Shown here piece by piece: positions 17,149 to 25,189 of a DNA stretch of 64,000 nt. Position 1 is the stretch's first letter. Each line of letters begins with the position of its first letter. Below the pieces are notes generated by a model. That model ran no database searches and was not told where the DNA came from. It saw only the letters and a program-made list of their open reading frames with translations. The DNA comes from Muricoccus nepalensis (GTDB lineage Bacteria > Pseudomonadota > Alphaproteobacteria > Acetobacterales > Acetobacteraceae), in assembly GCF_006438825.1 (NCBI RefSeq), contig NZ_RCZP01000015.1, forward strand, positions 61,825 through 125,824, written 5' to 3'. The position numbers were made by a program, and so were the translations under genes.

Positions 17149-17747
17149 ATGCACACGCTGCATTTTATCACACACCCGGAAGCAGTCATTGACCGTCCAT
17201 CCCGGTGCCGGACTGTCCGCTGTCTCCAGAGGGCATCCGCCGGATGGGCGTGGCGCTGGAGCGGCCCTGGCTGAGCCGAGTGGGCTCGGTGATCAGCAGC
17301 GCCGAGCGCAAGGCCACGGATGCCGTTCGGCTGGTGGCGGATCACTTCGGCCTCTCGCCGGTGGTTGTCGCGGAAATGGGTGAGAACGACCGCTCGGCGA
17401 CTGGCTATCTACCCAAGGCAGAGTTCGAAGCGACCGCCAACCTCTTCTTCGCGCACCCAGAGGAGAGCGTGCGTGGGTGGGAGCGAGCCATCGATGCGCA
17501 GCGCCGGATCGTCGCCGCGGTGGAGCGCGTCGTCGCCGGGGCACCCGAGAGCGGGGACATCGCTGTCATCTCCCACGGCGGGGTTGGGGCGCTCCTTCTC
17601 TGCCATCTCAATGATGTGCCGATAAGCCGGTCCGAAGAGGAGCCGAATACAGGAGGAAGATGTGTCTACTCCTTTGATATGGACACCCGCACCCTACTCT
17701 CCGACTGGCGCCTGATTGAAGATTATACCAACCGCCCTGGTGAATGA
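17149..17747 (+). pseudogene. Histidine-phosphatase-like gene, copy 1, frameshifted
   Basis: The 5' end (HTLHFITHPEAVID) and the body (LSPEGIRRMGVALERPW onward) match the intact copy at 22972-23550, but in different frames. Comparison shows one base missing between about 17193 and 17222, where copy 2 has 30 bases and this copy 29. The remaining frame from 17205 is open to 17747 and keeps SSAERKAT and VISHGGVG, so an internal start is conceivable but would lack the first His. Part of a duplicated two-gene unit, with an IS1182-type element inserted just downstream. Confidence 0.75.
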
Positions 17748-17764
17748 TCAGTCGCGACCGATGC

Positions 17765-19279
17765 TGTTGAAAAAGGCGCTGCTGCCTTCCGGCTGAGCCT
17801 GCCGCCTTGATTGGCTACCGCCCCGAAGGCTGCTCGCGCATCAGCCTGGCAGGGCTGACGGCACGCCGGTGGGGATCAGCTTGGCGAGCTTGCGCAGGTT
17901 CTGGGCGGCGGCTGCGAGGTGGAACTCGTCGCGGGCGCCACACGGGCCTCGCAGCCGCGATCGGTCGAGGCGCAGGATGCGCTTGAGGTGGGCGAACAGC
18001 ATGTCGACCTTCTTTCGCTTACATCGGGAGACGGCATAGGCGTCGGTCTTGGCGATGTCGCGCGCCATGTCCCGGGCGCCCTCGTTGATGGAGCGCAGAA
18101 CCTTACGGGCGGACTGCTTCGGGCAGCAGCGCTCCTTCAGTGCACAGGGCCCACAGTCGTGCTTGGTGGCGCGGTAGCGCATGAGGCCTTCGGCTTCGAC
18201 CCCGACCCGAGGCTGCTGGAACTGACGCCGGTAGTGCATCAGCTCCTTCCCGGCAGGGCAGACGTAGAGGTCGCGCTCGTGGTCGTAGGTGAAGTCGGAG
18301 CGGCTGAACGTACCGTCCTTGCGGGTCGACTTGTCGAACACCGGTATGTGCGGCTCGATCCCCTGCTCGTGCACCAGCCAGTCGAGCATGGCCGCCGAGC
18401 CGTAGCCGGTGTCGGCTACCAGGCGCTCGGGCCACAGGCCGAACGTTTCTGCCGTGCGGGTCAGCATGGTCTGCGCGGCGCCCACTTCGGCCTGGCGCAC
18501 GGCCGTGGTAGCCTCCACGTCCACAATGACGGCGTGCTCCACGTCGATCAGATAGTTGTCGCAGCAGGCGGGGCCACCGGCGGCGGCCGTCCAGCGCGCT
18601 GCCGGGTCGGTCGGCGAGATGAACTTGGGTTCGACCTCGGTGGCGGCACCGAATGCGGCATCGTCCAGTACGGTCAGGTACTCGGTCACGGCGCGGGTGG
18701 TGCTCTCGGGGTCCAGCTCCTCGCGGCTGGCGACGCCCTTCTGCCGGTGCGCATCGGCCCGGATCAGGCTGGAGTCCACCGCGAAGCCCTGGCCGCCCAC
18801 GATGCCCTCGGCCATGCAGCGCCGCACGGTCGCCTCGAACAGCTGACGCAGCAGGTCGCTGTCGCGGAAGCGGCCGTACCGGTTCTTGCTAAACGTCGAG
18901 TGATCGGGCACGGCGCCGTCCAGGCCGAGGCGGCAGAACCAGCGATAGGCAAGGTTCAGATGACCTCCTCGCACAGCCGCCGCTCCGAGCGGATGCCACA
19001 GCAGTAGCCCACCAGCAGCATGCGGATGGTCAGCTCGGGGTCGATCGAGGGGCGGCCAATGGCGCTGTAGAAGGGCTCGAGGTGCTGGCGGATGCTTCTC
19101 AGCTCGACGAAGCGGTCGATGCTGCGCAGCAGATGATCGGCGGGGACGTGCTCTTCCAGGCTGAAACCGTAGAACAAAGCCTCCTGCCGCACCGGCCGCT
19201 CGCCCATCATCGCCATGCTCTCCGCCGTCCGGAGAACTGAATCAGTCCTGGCCCGTCGCCTCAACCAACTTTTTCAACA
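17765..19279. mobile_element. IS1182-family insertion sequence
   Basis: Bounded by TGTTGAAAAAG at 17765-17775 and its exact inverse at 19269-19279, about 1.5 kb. It holds one transposase gene on the minus strand that is frameshifted. I find no target duplication. The element lies in the spacer between the decayed histidine phosphatase and orphan-protein copy 1, and has removed part of the intergenic repeat found at the same place in the second unit. Confidence 0.85.
17841..19264 (-). pseudogene. IS1182-family transposase, broken by a one-base deletion
   Basis: The first ~100 codons (RQEALFYGFSLEEHVPADHL to SERRLCEEV) end in a stop at 18956. The rest resumes in another frame at HLNLAYRWFCRLGLDG and runs to 17841. 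Restoring one G (GAGGAGGTCATC to GAGGAGGTGCATC, about 18962) would join them. Catalytic Asp residues are in FAVDSSLIRAD and LVADTGYGS. The third acidic residue reads KKVDMLFAHLK, where family members normally have KKVEM, so the Glu seems changed to Asp. Inactive unless the break is a sequencing error or is bypassed. Confidence 0.85.
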
Positions 19280-19381
19280 CAATCCACCCTGAGCGGACCT
19301 TCACGCCTCTGGAAGGCAGGAAGGCGGAGTGACCGTTCCTTAACCGGGTGCCTCGCAAGATAGGCTGGAAGGAGTTGTGTC

Positions 19382-19990
19382 GTGACCACCATCGCCACGA
19401 TGAGCCCGGTTGTCTCGCAGCCTAGCCTTGCTGTGCAAGCCTCAACGGGCGCCGCTGCGGCTCCCTCCATTCCCTTGGCGGCGCCGCCGTCGCCCGCCGT
19501 GGTGATCTCGATCAGTCCGGGCACCCAGTCCGCCGTCTCCCACCCCAGCGACAAGACGGCAGAGCAGCGCGTCAGCTCGCTGGTGGAGGCGGTCAAGACG
19601 CACAACGACATCGCCGACGCCGTGGCGCAGATGGATTGGAAGAAGTTCGCTGAGATCGCTGGCCCGGAAAGGGCCGAGGCCGAAAAGATGGCCTCCATGA
19701 AGTACCTCTCCTACTCGGCGACCCGTCTTGGTCGGGAGTTCGGTGAGAGCAGGATCGACGTGCGGGCGGTGACCGATGAGCAGGCCGCCGTCACCGGACA
19801 AGCTCCGGGCACGCTGAAGGTGGCGTCCTTCGCCTTCAAGTCCGGGGGCTCGTCCTACGCCGTCACCGCGAAGGAGGACGGAACGCTCGTTGGCACTCGC
19901 GACGGCGAGGCGTGGAAGACTTGGAAGACGATCCCCTCCCACGCTGCCCGCGCCGCCTCTGATGCTGGGGCGGCCTTGGCGACGCTCTAA
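19382..19990 (+). CDS. Orphan protein family X, copy 1, shortened by a nonsense change
   Basis: 202 residues, no family recognised. The N-terminal ~50 are Ala/Pro/Ser-rich (MTTIATMSPVVSQPSLAVQ); then a helical part, then a compact conserved C-terminal part beginning APGTLKV with GGSSYAVTAKEDGTLVGTRD and WKTWKTIPSH. Copy 3 (23710-24387) is 225 residues; here CTCCAA has become CTCTAA, so the last 23-24 residues (QGILS-PSGAGAVAGSLG and on) are lost, though the DNA remains. Start GTG/ATG region with GGAAGGAG at 19368-19375. Function unknown. Confidence 0.6.
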   Translation: MTTIATMSPVVSQPSLAVQASTGAAAAPSIPLAAPPSPAVVISISPGTQSAVSHPSDKTAEQRVSSLVEAVKTHNDIADAVAQMDWKKFAEIAGPERAEAEKMASMKYLSYSATRLGREFGESRIDVRAVTDEQAAVTGQAPGTLKVASFAFKSGGSSYAVTAKEDGTLVGTRDGEAWKTWKTIPSHAARAASDAGAALATL

Positions 19991-20122
19991 GGCATCCTCT
20001 CGCCGTCCGGTGCAGGTGCGGTCGCTGGTTCGCTCGGGCTGCTCTCGATGAGCGTTTGACCGAAGGTAGTGCCGGAAGAAGCTTTCCTTGAAGTCCTTCG
20101 ACTTCCTTGAGTTCAGGTCATT

Positions 20123-20968
20123 CTAGCCTTTGCTGGACCCTGTTGAACCTGCCTTCCTCATCAACCGACGCAGGTGACCTCGGAGGGACGTTTTGTCGGG
20201 CTTCTCAGCAAAAGCTCGAACTCTGCTACCCAGGTCGTCCTCAAGCTGCTGCACCAATCCGAGATGAGCTTGGTAACGGAAGCCGGACATCTCCTTCGCC
20301 GCTGCGACCAGCGCCCGTTCGGCAGCCGCTTTCGCCTCTCCGGCATCTCCAAGTTCTTTCAGGATCAGCGCACGAGCCGCGTTCCATCGGTATTGCTCAA
20401 GCGGAAAAGTCGGCCGAGATCGGCTTCTATCCAAGATGTTGAGTGCACGGTCGTACAAGTCAGTTAAACACTGAGTGGCAATCAGAACCGGAAGGTCAAC
20501 ATAGGCTTGCGTTAGGAGGTTAGGGGATAAGCCTTCCCTTGCAAGGGCGGCTTCATAGCAAGCCACCGCCGCACGAACCTCACCAAGGACGAGGTAAGAT
20601 TCAGCACGCTGAACATGAGCTTGAGCATGCGCGGCATCCTCTCCCAAAGCAAAATACTGGTCGAGAAGCCGTAGCGCCACCTGTGGATAATTCTTCGTCA
20701 GATAGGATGCTTGGATTCGAAGGTAGTCAGCCTTCTTCGTTGCTCGGCCAAGGCGATCAGCAAATGCTTCTTCGATGGTCTCGCTCCACTCCGTGTTCCT
20801 GAACCACCTATGTCGGGTCATGCTTCCTGCTGCATCTCTGACCTTGATCCTCATGTTGAGAGCATAGACCTTGATTGCGGGATCCAGGTGGAACTCACTT
20901 GGATCGGCTCGTAGGTGGTCCGGATTTGGCCGAGTGTGCGTTGGAACAACCATCACCTCCGGCATCAT
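20123..20968 (-). CDS. Tetratricopeptide-like protein, unknown role
   Basis: About 281 residues from the paired ATGs at 20965-20968. The central part reads as helix pairs of TPR type: ADYLRIQASYLTKNYPQVAL, AQAHVQRAESYLVLGEVRAA, VACYEAALAREG, LYDRALNILDRS, then RALILKELGDAGEAKAAAERAL. No signal peptide or enzymatic domain is seen, so it should be a cytoplasmic scaffold. It lies immediately beside, and opposite to, a 3' fragment of the orphan family X gene, and appears to have replaced its 5' part. No good Shine-Dalgarno is seen. Confidence 0.6.
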   Translation of the reverse strand: MMPEVMVVPTHTRPNPDHLRADPSEFHLDPAIKVYALNMRIKVRDAAGSMTRHRWFRNTEWSETIEEAFADRLGRATKKADYLRIQASYLTKNYPQVALRLLDQYFALGEDAAHAQAHVQRAESYLVLGEVRAAVACYEAALAREGLSPNLLTQAYVDLPVLIATQCLTDLYDRALNILDRSRSRPTFPLEQYRWNAARALILKELGDAGEAKAAAERALVAAAKEMSGFRYQAHLGLVQQLEDDLGSRVRAFAEKPDKTSLRGHLRRLMRKAGSTGSSKG

Positions 20969-21065
20969 CGTGGACAGCGGTTTTCCCGCGCCGCCCCGGC
21001 CAGCGGGCGTGAAAGAAGGTTTTTCTCGGCGGACTGCTCGACGTTGAGGGGCTCTTGATCCAGGT

Positions 21066-21325
21066 CGGCTCTGGGCACGCTGAAGGTGAGGGACTTCACC
21101 TTCAAGGCCGGGGGCTCGTCCTACGCCGTCACCGCGAAGGAGGACGGAACGCTGGTCGGCACCCGCGACGGCGAGGCGTGGAAGACTTGGAAGACGATCC
21201 CCTCCCACGCTGCCCGCGCCGCCTCCGATGCCGGAGCGGCCTTGGCGACGCTCCAAGGCATCCTCTCGCAGTCCGGTGCAGGTGCGGTGGCGGGATCACT
21301 CGGGCTGCTCTCGATGAGCGTCTGA
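21066..21325 (+). pseudogene. Orphan protein family X, copy 2, 3' fragment only
   Basis: About 86 codons identical or nearly so to the C-terminal part of copy 3, from GTLKVRDFTFKAGGSSYAVT to GSLGLLSMSV and stop. Sequence upstream of about 21066 is unrelated and belongs to the region before the TPR gene. No start codon with a ribosome site precedes the fragment. Confidence 0.8.
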
Positions 21326-21402
21326 ACGAGGCTGGTGCAGGAAGAAGCTCCCCTTGAAGTACTTTGGCTTCCTTGCGTTCAGGTCATGGAACCTGCCTCC
21401 GG

Positions 21403-21597
21403 TCACTGCCCTATTGGTCGGTCTCCCAGAGCCAAGCGGACGCGAATTTCCTCCGCGATGATCTCCGCGCAGCGAAGCATCTCATCTTCGGTCAGGGAAA
21501 GGATTTGGGGCCTCGCGGCGACTAGAGTTGCGATCACAATACCAGCTACTCTGTCGCTCCATTCCTTATCCAACTGATCTCTTTTCTCAGTAGCCAT
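21403..21597 (-). CDS. Small conserved-looking hypothetical protein
   Basis: 64 residues, charged and largely helical (MATEKRDQLDKEWSDRVAGI, then LTEDEMLRCAEIIAEEIRVR). A GGGAAG lies 5 nt before the ATG. No family recognised and no operon partner. Confidence 0.45.
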   Translation of the reverse strand: MATEKRDQLDKEWSDRVAGIVIATLVAARPQILSLTEDEMLRCAEIIAEEIRVRLALGDRPIGQ

Positions 21598-21676
21598 CAG
21601 TCTTCCCGTCGCGATTGTTGAGCAGTCTGCTCTCTAACTCGGACAACCCATCACCGGCAGGATCACCACCGTAATC

Positions 21677-21883
21677 TCATGCCTTTCCTCTATTAAGGCC
21701 TTGGTAGCCAGGGCGACCAGTGTCGGCGGGCGTGGCGCGGCCGAAGCCCAGCTCGGCAAGGTCTAGCTCATCCACGAACACGTCGACCATCCGCGCGGGA
21801 TTGTCCTCGCCCAGGTAATCGTCAACGCTTTCGGGCAGCAAAAAGCTTTGGTTCCGGTTCCAGCCCTCGACGTAGCGCGCCAC
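21677..21883 (-). pseudogene. IS1182-family transposase, N-terminal fragment
   Basis: The first ~60 codons (MARYVEGWNRNQSFLLPESV, then VDVFVDELDLAELGF and PADTGRPGYQ) match the start of IS1182-group transposases, of a different subgroup from the one at 17.8-19.3 kb. It then ends abruptly in GLNRGKA and stop; the catalytic part is missing. Confidence 0.75.
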
Positions 21884-21961
21884 CGTGCATCTCCTGATCT
21901 CGCAGAAGTAGGGTAGCTTGCCGTCTTGCGCCTGAGAATCAGCATCAAGGTGCTGTGCCTG

Positions 21962-22459
21962 TTAATCCTGGAGCAGGCTGGCCGACACATGCCCGTGCTG
22001 AGCAGGACCATGGAGGTGTATCTCGTCAGGGACCGGGGCACTGTTGACGTTCACGCTCACTTCGACAAAGGAAAGATTGCCTGATCCGTCAACAAACAAG
22101 AGCACTTCCAGGCGGTCACCTGAAGCGAGGCCAAAGTCAGCTTCGAAGAACATGCCTCCTGTGCCGGTCGGCTCCGTGAGGGGCGGGACATCAGAGCTAA
22201 GCGGGATACGGACATCAAAGCTGTTGCAGCCGCAAGGACAGAACGAGTGGAACTCGGCGACTGCTAGTTGGGCACGGAGCCGATCGGGGGCAGGGTAACC
22301 ACAACGGTCGGCGATGAACGACCGCCACATCTCTGCCCGCTCAGGTCCATTCGGCACAGCTAAATCCTTCAGTAGGCCAGACGATACCATGGCGACGCAG
22401 CTTGGCTGCCAATTCAAGGCAGAGAAGCCGCTCGTCACGTCTTTCCACACAGCCTCCAC
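21962..22459 (-). CDS. Hypothetical protein with a CxCGC motif
   Basis: Up to 165 residues from a GTG; an ATG at 22390 would give 142. The centre reads AVAEFHSFCPCGCNSFDVRI, a Cys cluster seen in small unclassified bacterial proteins, followed by a beta-rich part (FEADFGLASGDRLEVLLFVD) and a short His-rich tail. I do not recognise a function. Neighbouring small orphan genes suggest an accessory locus, possibly immunity-type proteins, but nothing here proves that. Confidence 0.5.
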   Translation of the reverse strand: MEAVWKDVTSGFSALNWQPSCVAMVSSGLLKDLAVPNGPERAEMWRSFIADRCGYPAPDRLRAQLAVAEFHSFCPCGCNSFDVRIPLSSDVPPLTEPTGTGGMFFEADFGLASGDRLEVLLFVDGSGNLSFVEVSVNVNSAPVPDEIHLHGPAQHGHVSASLLQD

Positions 22460-22497
22460 CCTTTGCGGTCCTAGAGGGACGCTGCCAAGCTCGTATC

Positions 22498-22836
22498 ATG
22501 CGCCTCAATCCAGCGGATTTCGGTCGTTTGATAGGTCAATGCTGGTCGCTCGACACGGCCAGCACCTACAGTCTTGCGAACCCTGCTAGCGGCCAATGCA
22601 GTGTGACTGCCCTCGTCGCACAGGATCATCTTGGCGGAGAACTTGCCAAGACCCGCGTCGGGGATGCTTGGCACTTTTACAATCTCATCAACGGTGAACG
22701 ATTCGACTTCACTGCAAGCCAGTTCAACCAGCCTATCAGCTATGACGACACGCTCACCGGGCGCGACGATGCCCTGACCGACACGACACCGGGGCAATAC
22801 GAGGCGCTAGCAGAAGCACTCTATAGGGTCCGCTAG
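22498..22836 (+). CDS. YunG-family protein
   Basis: 112 residues from the ATG at MRLNPADFGRLIGQCWSLDT. The pattern CWS-x-DT-AST, NPASGQCSVTALVAQD, GGELAKTRVGDAWHFYNLIN and RFDFTASQF is that of the YunG family (Bacillus subtilis YunG), whose members are full length at ~110-120 residues. Cys/His placement (GQC...HFYN) hints at a papain-like fold, but the family has no established reaction. Intergenic repeat copy 2 begins at its stop codon. Confidence 0.8.
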   Translation: MRLNPADFGRLIGQCWSLDTASTYSLANPASGQCSVTALVAQDHLGGELAKTRVGDAWHFYNLINGERFDFTASQFNQPISYDDTLTGRDDALTDTTPGQYEALAEALYRVR

Positions 22837-22906
22837 CTACCCCACCCAGCGTTAGCCCCCGGTCGAGCAGGGTACCGCGGCAGGCGATCCTTTGCAGACC
22901 TTTCAG
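22836..22906. repeat. Intergenic repeat, copy 2
   Basis: Shares CACCCAGCGTTAGCC and CGGTCGAGCAGGGTACCGCG with copy 1 (12387) and copy 3 (23556). It separates the YunG-family gene from the intact histidine phosphatase. Confidence 0.75.
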
Positions 22907-22971
22907 GCGCGGCTGGTGTCGTCTCCCTCAGAGACGGCACAATCTCTGCTGAACCAAGCCAATGGACCGCA

Positions 22972-23550
22972 ATGCCCCTCCTGCACTTCATCACGCACCC
23001 GGAAGTCGTCATCGATCCATCCGTGCCGGTGCCGGAGTGGCCGCTCTCCCCGGCGGGCTCCCACCGGATGAGCCTGGCGCTGGAGCAGCCCTGGATGAGC
23101 GGGTTGGGAGCCGTGTTCAGCAGCGCCGAGCGCAAGGCCACGGATGCCACCCGGCTGATAGCGGACCGCTTCGGCCTCTTGCCGATCATCGTCGCAGAAC
23201 TGGGTGAGAATGACCGCTCGGCTACGGGCTACCTGCCCAAAGCGGAGTTCGAGGCAACGGTCAACCTCTTCTTTGCGCACCCGGAGGAGAGCGTGCGAGG
23301 GTGGGAGCGTGCTGTCGATGCCCAGCGCCGGATCGTCGCCGCGGTGGAGCGCATCCTCGCGGAGGCACCCGGAGATGGGGACATCGCCATCGTCTCCCAC
23401 GGCGGTGTTGGCGCGCTGCTGCTCTGCCACCTGAAGAACGTGCCGATCAGCCGCGCCGAGGATCAGCCCGGTGCCGGAGGAGGGTGCGTCTACTCCTTCG
23501 ACCGGAAGACCCGAGCCTTACTATCCGGCTGGCGGTTGATCGAAGATTAG
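22972..23550 (+). CDS. Histidine phosphatase family protein, copy 2, intact
   Basis: 192 residues. The usual RHG block is replaced by ITHP (LLHFITHPEV, His9), a variant form of the family. Other catalytic positions are kept: Arg in FSSAERKATDAT (Arg54), an acidic/Asn region ENDRSATGYLPKAEFE, and the second His in IVSHGGVGALLL. It is probably a phosphohydrolase or mutase on a small metabolite or phosphoprotein; the missing R-x-G may alter substrate binding. It is the intact member of a duplicated unit whose other copy (17149-17747) is frameshifted. Family X copy 3 follows 159 nt downstream. Confidence 0.8.
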   Translation: MPLLHFITHPEVVIDPSVPVPEWPLSPAGSHRMSLALEQPWMSGLGAVFSSAERKATDATRLIADRFGLLPIIVAELGENDRSATGYLPKAEFEATVNLFFAHPEESVRGWERAVDAQRRIVAAVERILAEAPGDGDIAIVSHGGVGALLLCHLKNVPISRAEDQPGAGGGCVYSFDRKTRALLSGWRLIED

Positions 23551-23555
23551 AAAGT

Positions 23556-23635
23556 CTGCTCGCCACCCCACCCAGCGTTAGCCTCCGGTCGAGCAGGGTA
23601 CTTCGGCAGGCGACCCTGAGCGGACCTTCACGCCT
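23556..23635. repeat. Intergenic repeat, copy 3
   Basis: CACCCAGCGTTAGCC, CGGTCGAGCAGGGTAC and GGCAGGCGACCCTGAGCGGA. Its last part, CCACCCTGAGCGGACC-like, recurs at 19282 and 14329. It continues into ~75 bp shared with the spacer before family X copy 1. Confidence 0.75.
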
Positions 23636-23709
23636 CTGGAAGGCAGGAAGGCGGAGTGACCCTTTCTTAACCCGGTGCCTCGCAAGATAGGCTGGAAGGA
23701 GCCTGTGTC

Positions 23710-24387
23710 GTGACCACCATCGCCGCGATGAGCCCGGTCGTTCCGCAGCCCAGCCTTGCGGTGCAAGCCTCGGCGGGCGCCGTTGCGGCTCCCTCCATTC
23801 CCTCGGCCGCGCCGCCGTCGCCCGCCGTGGTGATCTCGATCAGCCCGGGCACCTTGTCCGCTGTCTCCCACCCCGGCGACAGGACGGCGGAGCAGCGCGT
23901 CAACTCGCTTGTGGAGGCGGTCAGGGACCACAACGAACTGGCAGATGCCATAGCTCGTTTTAGGTGGTCCAGCCTTGCTAAGTACATTGGCGAGGAAAAG
24001 GCTGCTGCTGCGAAAGTTGAGTCCGATAAGGCGGTCGGCTACTCGGTGTCCTACGTCAGTCGCCAGTTGGGCGAGAGCGGCATCGACGTGCGGCCGGTGA
24101 CCGATGAGCAGGCCGCCGCTACCGGGCAGGCTCCGGGCACGCTGAAGGTGAGGGACTTCACCTTCAAATCCGGGGGCTCGGTCTACGCCGTCACCGCGAA
24201 GGAGGACGGAACGCTCGTCGGCACTCGCGACGGTGAGGCGTGGAAGACTTGGAAGACGATCCCCTCCCACGCTGCCCGCGCCGCCTCTGATGCTGGGGCG
24301 GCCTTGGCGACGCTCCAAGGCATCCTCTCGCCGTCCGGTGCAGGTGCGGTCGCCGGTTCGCTCGGGCTGCTCTCGATGAGCGTCTGA
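23710..24387 (+). CDS. Orphan protein family X, copy 3, full length
   Basis: 225 residues, the only full-length copy of three. N-terminal ~50 residues are Ala/Ser/Pro-rich; residues ~60-110 helical (LVEAVRDHNELADAIARFRW); ~140-200 conserved (APGTLKVRDFTFKSGGSVYA, then WKTWKTIPSHAARAASDAGA); the end is small and hydrophobic (AVAGSLGLLSMSV). The middle (residues ~75-110) differs from copy 1 while both ends are nearly identical, as if a variable core were exchanged. Not recognised. GGAAGGAG lies upstream. Confidence 0.65.
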   Translation: MTTIAAMSPVVPQPSLAVQASAGAVAAPSIPSAAPPSPAVVISISPGTLSAVSHPGDRTAEQRVNSLVEAVRDHNELADAIARFRWSSLAKYIGEEKAAAAKVESDKAVGYSVSYVSRQLGESGIDVRPVTDEQAAATGQAPGTLKVRDFTFKSGGSVYAVTAKEDGTLVGTRDGEAWKTWKTIPSHAARAASDAGAALATLQGILSPSGAGAVAGSLGLLSMSV

Positions 24388-24396
24388 ACGAGGCTG

Positions 24397-24795
24397 GTGC
24401 AGGAAGAAGCTCTCCTTGTTGGCGCGCGTGGCCGCCTAATGGGCGCGGAGGTCCAGCGCCTCCGGGCGCTTGTCGCGGAGCCCGAGGCCGAGATCGCCCG
24501 GCTCGGGCGGAAGGTCCGGCGGCTCGAAGCCCGGCTTCCTGCCACCGCGCAGGCCAATGCGGCCCGCCGCGCCGCCGCCGCCGCCGCCGCCGCCGAGTTC
24601 GCGCAGAAGGTAGTCCGGCATGTCCAGCGGCTGCGGCTGACGAGGGCCAGTACCATGGAGATCGCCGCCGCCCTCAATGAGGCCGGGATCGCCACGAGGG
24701 AAGGCGGGGAGTGGTCCCACCGCCAAGTGCAGCGCCTCTTGGGTCGGCTGGATGGCTCGTGGGCGCCGCCGAGGCGGTTCCGGACAGAAAAATGA
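24397..24795 (+). CDS. Recombinase-type helix-turn-helix protein or serine recombinase remnant
   Basis: Up to 132 residues (an ATG at 24439 gives 118). Residues ~15-50 form a coiled coil (VQRLRALVAEPEAEIARLGR). The C-terminal part TRASTMEIAAALNEAGIATR and WSHRQVQRLLGRL closely resembles the final helix-turn-helix of large serine resolvases/invertases, without their catalytic domain. It may be a decayed recombinase or a small DNA-binding protein. It overlaps the next gene by 4 nt (ATGA), suggesting coupling. Confidence 0.5.
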   Translation: MQEEALLVGARGRLMGAEVQRLRALVAEPEAEIARLGRKVRRLEARLPATAQANAARRAAAAAAAAEFAQKVVRHVQRLRLTRASTMEIAAALNEAGIATREGGEWSHRQVQRLLGRLDGSWAPPRRFRTEK

Positions 24796-25121
24796 AGCGG
24801 CGCTACGTCGTCAGCATCGGTGTTGCTGTGGTGGTGTTGCCACTTTGGTCTTGGCTCTCGCGTGAGCCGTCTCTAACCATGGAAGCGCGGAGGATCGAGG
24901 ATGAGTTAAGGGAACAACTTCCGCTCGGCTCATCCCGAGTAGCAATCGAGAGCGCACTCCGCCAACAAGGATGGAACTTAGAGTATTCTCCAATACTCCG
25001 AGGATATTACCATTACATTCGCCGAGGACGGGACGGTATTCTTGTTCGGTTGAATGTTGACGACGATGGCCACCTGATTTGCTTAGAAGTAAAAGCTGTT
25101 TATTCTTCGGGTTTGGGATGA
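24792..25121 (+). CDS. Small membrane-anchored hypothetical protein
   Basis: 109 residues starting at an ATG that overlaps the previous stop. Residues 5-20 (YVVSIGVAVVVLPLWSW) form a signal anchor. The rest is soluble (RIEDELREQLPLGSSRVAIE, then HYIRRGRDGILVRLNVDDDG), similar in shape to small periplasmic SmpA/immunity-like domains, but I do not identify a family. AT content is higher than that of its neighbours, suggesting acquisition. Confidence 0.55.
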   Translation: MKRRYVVSIGVAVVVLPLWSWLSREPSLTMEARRIEDELREQLPLGSSRVAIESALRQQGWNLEYSPILRGYYHYIRRGRDGILVRLNVDDDGHLICLEVKAVYSSGLG

Positions 25122-25189
25122 CTTCTAGGGCCCGTTAGCACGTGAATCCAATGCACCATGCCTGCGTTCTCTGGCTGTTGGAGAACGCG

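Noticed and set aside
12387..23635. Integron gene-cassette array with attC sites
   Set aside because: The repeat contains GTTAGCC, not the GTTRRRY core, has no inverse RYYYAAC partner at the right distance, neighbouring genes face both ways, and there is no integron integrase.
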